Below are positions 60,541 to 64,000 of a DNA stretch of 64,000 bases, one piece after another. Below the pieces are notes generated by a model. It did no database searches. It saw only the letters and a program-made list of their open reading frames with translations, and had not been told where the DNA came from. The stretch's first letter is position 1. Every line of letters starts with the position of its first letter. Both the position numbers and the translations under genes were made by a program. The DNA lies in assembly GCA_045545595.1 (NCBI GenBank), contig JAZQBG010000029.1, positions 1-64,000 of the forward strand, given 5' to 3'. The DNA is from SIG205 sp045545595 (lineage in GTDB: Bacteria > Bacillota_I > Bacilli_A > RF39 > UBA660).

Positions 60541-61257
60541 ATGTCAGGACATAGTAAATGGGCAACAATAAAAAGAAAAAAAGGAGAAAATGACGCAGCA
60601 CGTGGTAAGGTTTTCCAAAGATTAGCAAAAGAAATATATGTAGCAGCTAGTAATGGAGATCCAGATCCAATCAATAATGCCGCACTTAGAATGGTTATAG
60701 AAAAAGCAAGAAGCCAAAACATGCCTAAAGATAATATTCAAAAAGCAATAGATAAAGCAAAAGGTGCAGGTAATGGAGAAAACTATGAAGCAATTCGTTA
60801 TGAAGGTTATGGACCAGGTGGAATTGCATTTATGGTTGATTGTTTAACTGACAATAGAAATAGAACAGCTTCTTTCGTTAGAGCAGCATTCACTAAACGT
60901 GGTGGAAACTTAGGAACAGATGGTAGTGTATCATATATGTTTAAAAGAAAAGGTGTAATTGTTATACCTAACTCATATGATGAAGATGAAATGATGATGA
61001 TCGCACTAGATAATGGTGCATTAGATTTCAGAGTAGAAGAAGATATGTACGAAATAGAAACCGAACCAGAAGATTTCTTAAGTGTTAAAGAAGCTCTAAC
61101 TAATGCAGGTGTTACTGAATATATAACAAGTGAAGTAACTTATGTTGCTGATAATAATATTGAAGTAACAGATGAAGTAAGAGAAAAAGTTGAAAGATTA
61201 ATTGAAGCATTAGAAGATATCGATGATGTAGGAGATATCTATCATAATATGGATTAA
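60541..61257 (+). CDS. yebC: YebC/PmpR family protein (TACO1-like)
   Basis: 238 residues. It starts MSGHSKWATIKRKKGENDA and has 'YEGYGPGGIAFMVDCLTDNRNRT' in pieces and 'FKRKGVIVIP'. The YebC family was called a transcription regulator; more recent work on relatives links it to translation of proline-rich or difficult sequences. The ATG follows GCGAGGTGAAATT. A terminator follows at once. Confidence 0.95.
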   Translation: MSGHSKWATIKRKKGENDAARGKVFQRLAKEIYVAASNGDPDPINNAALRMVIEKARSQNMPKDNIQKAIDKAKGAGNGENYEAIRYEGYGPGGIAFMVDCLTDNRNRTASFVRAAFTKRGGNLGTDGSVSYMFKRKGVIVIPNSYDEDEMMMIALDNGALDFRVEEDMYEIETEPEDFLSVKEALTNAGVTEYITSEVTYVADNNIEVTDEVREKVERLIEALEDIDDVGDIYHNMD

Positions 61258-61281
61258 ACGAACTTGCTAAAAGTTCGTTTT
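61258..61281 (+). terminator. yebC terminator
   Basis: ACGAACT-TGCTAAA-AGTTCGT and more T. The -35 of antisense RNA 3 (TTGCTA, 61264-61269) lies in its loop. Confidence 0.75.
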
Positions 61282-61292
61282 TGTGTTAAACT
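61264..61292 (+). promoter_or_regulatory. promoter of antisense RNA 3
   Basis: TTGCTA (61264-61269), 17 bp, TAAACT (61287-61292), then GAATATGTCAAGG as in module 2. It overlaps the yebC terminator. Confidence 0.65.
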
Positions 61293-61297
61293 GAATA

Positions 61298-61425
61298 TGT
61301 CAAGGAAACTTGCATAAAATAAAAAAGGGAAATACTTAACTTTTCCGTGTTGAGTACTTACCTATAATTAAGTTGTACTTAATCAAGATTTAGTACTTAA
61401 TCGTTAGATTGAGTACTATTTTTTT
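61298..61425 (+). ncRNA. antisense RNA 3 (candidate type I antitoxin)
   Basis: About 128 nt. The shared 31-nt block is at 61298-61328. The body contains the spaced motif AGTACTTA several times. It ends in AGTACTTAATC (61392-61402) with GATTGAGTACT (61407-61417) and seven T, over the stop codon of the toxin gene on the other strand. Confidence 0.72.
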
Positions 61426-61505
61426 ATACATAGAATCATCAAAGAGACTATTAATAAAATGATAATTAATATTAGAAATGAGATTAACAATTCCTTTTTC
61501 TTCAT
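61416..61505 (-). CDS. small hydrophobic peptide, type I toxin-like (module 3)
   Basis: 29 residues, MKKKELL plus a hydrophobic stretch and KK; four changes from module 2, one of them Ile to Cys near the end. SD GAAGGAGG is in the 3' arm of a short hairpin (CTTC-TTAG-GAAG with flanking GCC/GGC). The mRNA is predicted from about 61559 to 61321; its 5' GGAAATACTAACTGTTGAGTACTTGCC region can pair with the 3' GGTAAGTACTCAAC...GTATTTCC, followed by T. It sits between yebC and a metallophosphoesterase gene, far from module 2. Confidence 0.77.
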   Translation of the reverse strand: MKKKELLISFLILIIILLIVSLMILCIKK

Positions 61506-61567
61506 AATATCAAGCCTCCTTCCTAAGAAGTGGGCAAGTACTCAACAGTTAGTATTTCCATATGTTA

Positions 61568-61596
61568 ATTATATCATAATTATTAGTTTACATCAA
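61568..61596 (-). promoter_or_regulatory. promoter of toxin mRNA 3
   Basis: On the minus strand TTGATG (61596-61591), 17 bp, TATAAT (61573-61568). Confidence 0.7.
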
Positions 61597-61623
61597 GATA
61601 ACAACAAAAATTTCACAAAAATC

Positions 61624-61658
61624 AAAAACCTCATGGGTAATTATACCTATGAGGTTTA
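61624..61658 (-). terminator. terminator of the CPBP-metallophosphoesterase unit
   Basis: On the minus strand AAACCTCAT.GGTA-TAAT-TACC.ATGAGGTTT followed by TTGATTTTT. It overlaps the stop. Confidence 0.8.
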
Positions 61659-62537
61659 TCTATTATATAATCTATAAAAATTTATTGAAGGTTTATTCAT
61701 AAATCTAAACGGATATGTTGTCGTTCCAAGTCCAAATGATACATATAACTCTGTGTCATTAATTTTATAATAATCTTCGGAATATTTTTCTGCATCTTTA
61801 TTTTTTACAATTCCACCAACAAATGGAAGTCTCACTTGTCCTCCATGGGAATGACCAGCAAGAGCTAAATCTACATTTCTATATTCTAATAGTTTATCAA
61901 TATTATCAGGTTCATGAAGTAACATAATAGAATATACATCTTTATTAACGTTTTCTTGGTTGAAATATTCTAAAGCTTTTTCATAATCAATTTCTGTTTT
62001 AATACTACTACTTAATCCCCCTAAATATATATATTCATTTATATCATTATATACTAAGTCATAACTATTTTCTAATATATTAAATTCACTATTTTGCATT
62101 ATTTCTATAAATGAATCTGATGTATAATCGTGATTTCCTTTAACTGTATATTTACCATGACTAGCATCTATTTTAGATAAAGTTTCGGTTAATTCTTCAA
62201 TTGTTTTATCAGTAATTTCAATATCTTTATCAATTAAATCACCAGTAAATAAAACCAAATCAGGTTCGATTAAATTAATTCTTTCTACTATCTTTTCTAA
62301 GCTCTTTTTGTTTATTGTTTTTCCATAATGCACATCGGAAAAATGCACTATTTTAAATCCATGAAATGATTGGGGTAATCTTTCATCTACTATTTTTATT
62401 TCATTAACTCTAAGACCATTAGTACTTATAAATCTAGCCCAAACTAGTATTAATAAGCAAATGAGAAATAAAATCAGCAAAAACTTAAGAAATACCTTTA
62501 ATTTATTTTTTTTATATTTATCAGATCTCTTTCTCAT
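61656..62537 (-). CDS. membrane-anchored metallophosphoesterase (YkuE-like)
   Basis: 293 residues. One N-terminal membrane helix (about 15-36) follows a Lys-rich start. The calcineurin-type motifs are HFSDVHYG, FTGDLID, VKGNHDY, LLHEPDN and AGHSHGGQ. The YkuE group of such enzymes is thought to act at the membrane, perhaps on lipid-linked phosphates. It starts right at the stop of the CPBP gene (TAAATG), so both are made from one transcript. Confidence 0.88.
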   Translation of the reverse strand: MRKRSDKYKKNKLKVFLKFLLILFLICLLILVWARFISTNGLRVNEIKIVDERLPQSFHGFKIVHFSDVHYGKTINKKSLEKIVERINLIEPDLVLFTGDLIDKDIEITDKTIEELTETLSKIDASHGKYTVKGNHDYTSDSFIEIMQNSEFNILENSYDLVYNDINEYIYLGGLSSSIKTEIDYEKALEYFNQENVNKDVYSIMLLHEPDNIDKLLEYRNVDLALAGHSHGGQVRLPFVGGIVKNKDAEKYSEDYYKINDTELYVSFGLGTTTYPFRFMNKPSINFYRLYNR

Positions 62538-63230
62538 TTACATCACCGCAATTAATTGTATTGTTACTAGGAAAGTATTATGTATAATGTGTACTAAAAT
62601 CGGTATCCAAATATTATCAGTTTTAGTATACATATAGGCAAATGTACCACCTAGAATACCATAAGGAATAAAATATAACATTTCTACAAGTGTACTGCCA
62701 ACTCCAACAACGTGTAATAATCCAAAAACTAAACCAGAGACTATTACAAACAAAACTTTATTATAAATCATATCTCTAAATATTTTTCTAAATAACATTT
62801 CCTCTTCAAATGGACCAATAAGACAAGCACTAACTGTCATATAAATAGGTAAAGTTCCAAGTAAATCTCTAACTCCTTGTTCATTTGCCGCAATCCCTTG
62901 ACTAAAGCCTAATTGAATTACTAAATTTGATACAGCCATAAGTATCATACCTATAGTATAGGCTAAAACAGTAACTTCTATGTATTTTCTATAATTATCT
63001 TTGATTTTTTTTAAATCTCCAATTAAATCTTTTCTATATACTATAAACATTATTGTAGGTAATATAAGTGAAATTAGTATAGAAATAATTTGTCTTGGAA
63101 TAATTGGTAACGATGATAAATTAATTCCTAAATAATTTAATAATAGTGTTACTAAACTATTAAAAACAAAAAATAATACAAAAAATATTGAACCAATAAT
63201 TATTTTTTTTATCTTTTCATTTATTTTCAT
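62538..63230 (-). CDS. CPBP family intramembrane metalloprotease
   Basis: 230 residues with about seven membrane helices. The motif EEMLFRKIF gives the EExxxR signature, followed by FGLLHVV with a catalytic His and 'HIIHNTF'. CPBP (Abi/CAAX) proteases cut in the membrane; in Bacillota they are linked to bacteriocin immunity or prenyl-protein processing. I start at ATG 63230 after GAGGGTGTGAAA; a GTG 6 bp upstream is possible. Confidence 0.88.
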   Translation of the reverse strand: MKINEKIKKIIIGSIFFVLFFVFNSLVTLLLNYLGINLSSLPIIPRQIISILISLILPTIMFIVYRKDLIGDLKKIKDNYRKYIEVTVLAYTIGMILMAVSNLVIQLGFSQGIAANEQGVRDLLGTLPIYMTVSACLIGPFEEEMLFRKIFRDMIYNKVLFVIVSGLVFGLLHVVGVGSTLVEMLYFIPYGILGGTFAYMYTKTDNIWIPILVHIIHNTFLVTIQLIAVM

Positions 63231-63359
63231 TTTCACACCCTCATTCTAATAACAATTATAACACAACAACTAAAAATTTATCATTATAAAGTAAAAATAA
63301 GTGAGATTAGTGTAAATAAGGATATTAAATGTGATATTATAATATTGGAGATGATATTA

Positions 63360-63539
63360 ATGGAAAAATCAGATGATAATACAAATAATTTATGTGAAAA
63401 GTGTAATTTAAGACACAAACCAAATAAGGAATTATTAGAAGCATTAGATGAAGCAGAAAAAATCGCTTCTGGTGAAGTAAAAACAAAGTGTTATAGAAAT
63501 ATTGATGAATTATTTAGGGATTTAGAAATAGATAATTAA
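63360..63539 (+). CDS. RelB/DinJ-like orphan antitoxin with N-terminal CxxC
   Basis: 59 residues. 'PNKELLEALDEAEKIASGEVKTKCYRNIDELFRDLE' is like the C-terminal half of RelB/DinJ antitoxins, including the neutralising helix end. The N-terminal part has CEKCNL rather than a clear ribbon-helix-helix. No toxin gene is next to it on either side. The ATG at 63360 follows TTGGAGATGATATTA. It could neutralise a toxin encoded elsewhere, or be a regulator. Confidence 0.6.
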   Translation: MEKSDDNTNNLCEKCNLRHKPNKELLEALDEAEKIASGEVKTKCYRNIDELFRDLEIDN

Positions 63540-63627
63540 TTAATACATATTATTACGTAACTAAGATAAAAATGTAAAAAAAGATATACAAAATAAAGAA
63601 ATTGTGTTAGAATATATTTGCAACAAG

Positions 63628-63650
63628 GAGTGGGACAAACCCACTCTTTA
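63628..63650 (+). promoter_or_regulatory. rimP leader hairpin
   Basis: GAGTGGG-ACAAA-CCCACTC followed by TTTA, 28 bp before the rimP ATG. A similar GC-rich hairpin is found in front of rimP-nusA in other Bacillota, to my recollection; it may act as a weak terminator or NusA feedback site. Confidence 0.5.
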
Positions 63651-63673
63651 AATATTATTTATAGGAGGTAGTC

Positions 63674-63922
63674 ATGAATATAACTGACACAGTAAAAGAA
63701 TTAGTAACTGAACCATTAAAAAATGAAGAAATCGATGTAGTAGAAGTTACTTACGAAAAAGAAGATGGAAATTATTTTTTAAGAATTATAATTGATACTA
63801 ACAAAGGAGTAGATTTAGATACTTGTATAAAAGCTACAAATATTATTAATCCAATATTAGATAGTCATAATTTAGAAATAGAAAACTATATTTTAGATGT
63901 ATGTTCAAAAGGAGGTAATTAA
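63674..63922 (+). CDS. rimP: ribosome maturation factor RimP, N-terminal domain only
   Basis: 82 residues, where RimP normally has about 150. The N-terminal alpha/beta domain is complete ('VVEVTYEKEDGNYFLRIIID', 'GVDLDTCIKATNIINPIL') up to 'NYILDVCSKGGN', where the usual protein continues 'YFLEVSSPG..RPL' into a C-terminal SH3-like domain. Here it stops and nusA starts 1 bp later, with the nusA SD (GGAGGT) made by the last rimP codons. There is no room for a frameshifted C-terminus. The operon position before nusA supports the call. The SD is TAGGAGGTAGTC. Confidence 0.85.
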   Translation: MNITDTVKELVTEPLKNEEIDVVEVTYEKEDGNYFLRIIIDTNKGVDLDTCIKATNIINPILDSHNLEIENYILDVCSKGGN

Positions 63923-63923
63923 A

Positions 63924-64000
63924 ATGGACGCAAAAGCATTTATAAAAGCATTAGATAATTTAGCAGAAGAAAAACAAATTAGTAAAGATACAATTTATGA
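63924..64000 (+). CDS. nusA: transcription termination/antitermination protein NusA (start only)
   Basis: The first 25 codons run to the window edge. 'AFIKALDNLAEEKQISKDTIY' is the NusA N-terminal pattern. It starts after AAAGGAGGTAATTAAA directly behind rimP, the usual place. The rest is outside the window. Confidence 0.85.
   Translation, partial: MDAKAFIKALDNLAEEKQISKDTIY

Noticed and set aside
1..64000. CRISPR array, prophage or complete restriction-modification system
   Set aside because: There are no regularly spaced repeats, no structural phage genes, and no methyltransferase near the DUF1016 genes.

Overview
The window is a 64 kb piece of a very AT-rich bacterial chromosome. Most genes lie on the + strand. 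The gene set points to an endospore-forming, low-GC Bacillota, probably an uncultured Bacilli lineage near RF39 or the Erysipelotrichales; I infer that lineage and did not test it. Evidence for sporulation is the spore protease Gpr, SirA, Cse60, YlbD and UvsE. Bacillus-like neighbour pairs are kept (sirA-yneF, ylbD-ylbE-rsmD, rpsT-gpr, dnaG-rpoD-trmK, rimP-nusA). TGA is used as a stop, so this is not the mycoplasma genetic code. Many genes use an A-GGTGAT ribosome binding site, which pairs with the distal part of the anti-Shine-Dalgarno sequence.

Layout. 0-9.4 kb: queA, a DUF4143 ATPase, an IS3-family element next to a decayed surface-protein gene, rnhB-miaA, and a pair of M16 peptidase homologues. 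9.4-18.4 kb: a small toxin/antisense-RNA module, then sporulation and core genes (cse60, murJ-like, sirA, yneF, a C26 amidotransferase, a transglutaminase-like protein, rpsT, gpr, ylbD, ylbE, an M18 aminopeptidase, rsmD). 18.4-29.1 kb: a lone prepilin, nfo, two DUF1016 nuclease genes each preceded by a copy of the nfo 3' end, fmt, polA, a wall-hydrolase-like protein and proS. 29.1-34.6 kb: an alanine T-box leader, then an ATPase, two small kinases, two mTERF-like repeat proteins and, last, a compact alaS. 34.6-43.5 kb: a DUF6512 protein, uvsE, RhuM, dnaG-rpoD-trmK, tRNA-Asn, a second toxin/antisense module, a frameshifted transglutaminase-like gene and an HTH-phosphoesterase fusion. 43.5-52.6 kb: an asparagine T-box with asnS-gatC-gatA-gatB, a lipoprotein, Fic and topA. 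52.6-64 kb: PflX-like radical SAM, phosphoketolase-SDR, a TasA/CalY-like secreted protein with GH31, yebC, a third toxin/antisense module, a metallophosphoesterase with a CPBP protease, a RelB-like antitoxin, a shortened rimP and the start of nusA.

The strongest unexplained signal is a family of three type I toxin-antitoxin-like modules near 9.5, 41.2 and 61.4 kb. Each encodes a 25-29 residue membrane peptide. In each, the 5' end of the toxin mRNA is complementary to its own 3' end, the Shine-Dalgarno sits in a hairpin, and a convergent antisense RNA starts with an identical 31-nt block and terminates over the toxin stop codon. The toxin-specific parts differ between modules while the pairing is kept. 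Other points of interest are bacterial mTERF-like 35-residue repeats inside a T-box-alaS interval, an AlaRS lacking its beta-barrel and C-Ala domains, a duplicated nfo 3' end bracketing a DUF1016 gene, and a RimP lacking its C-terminal domain.
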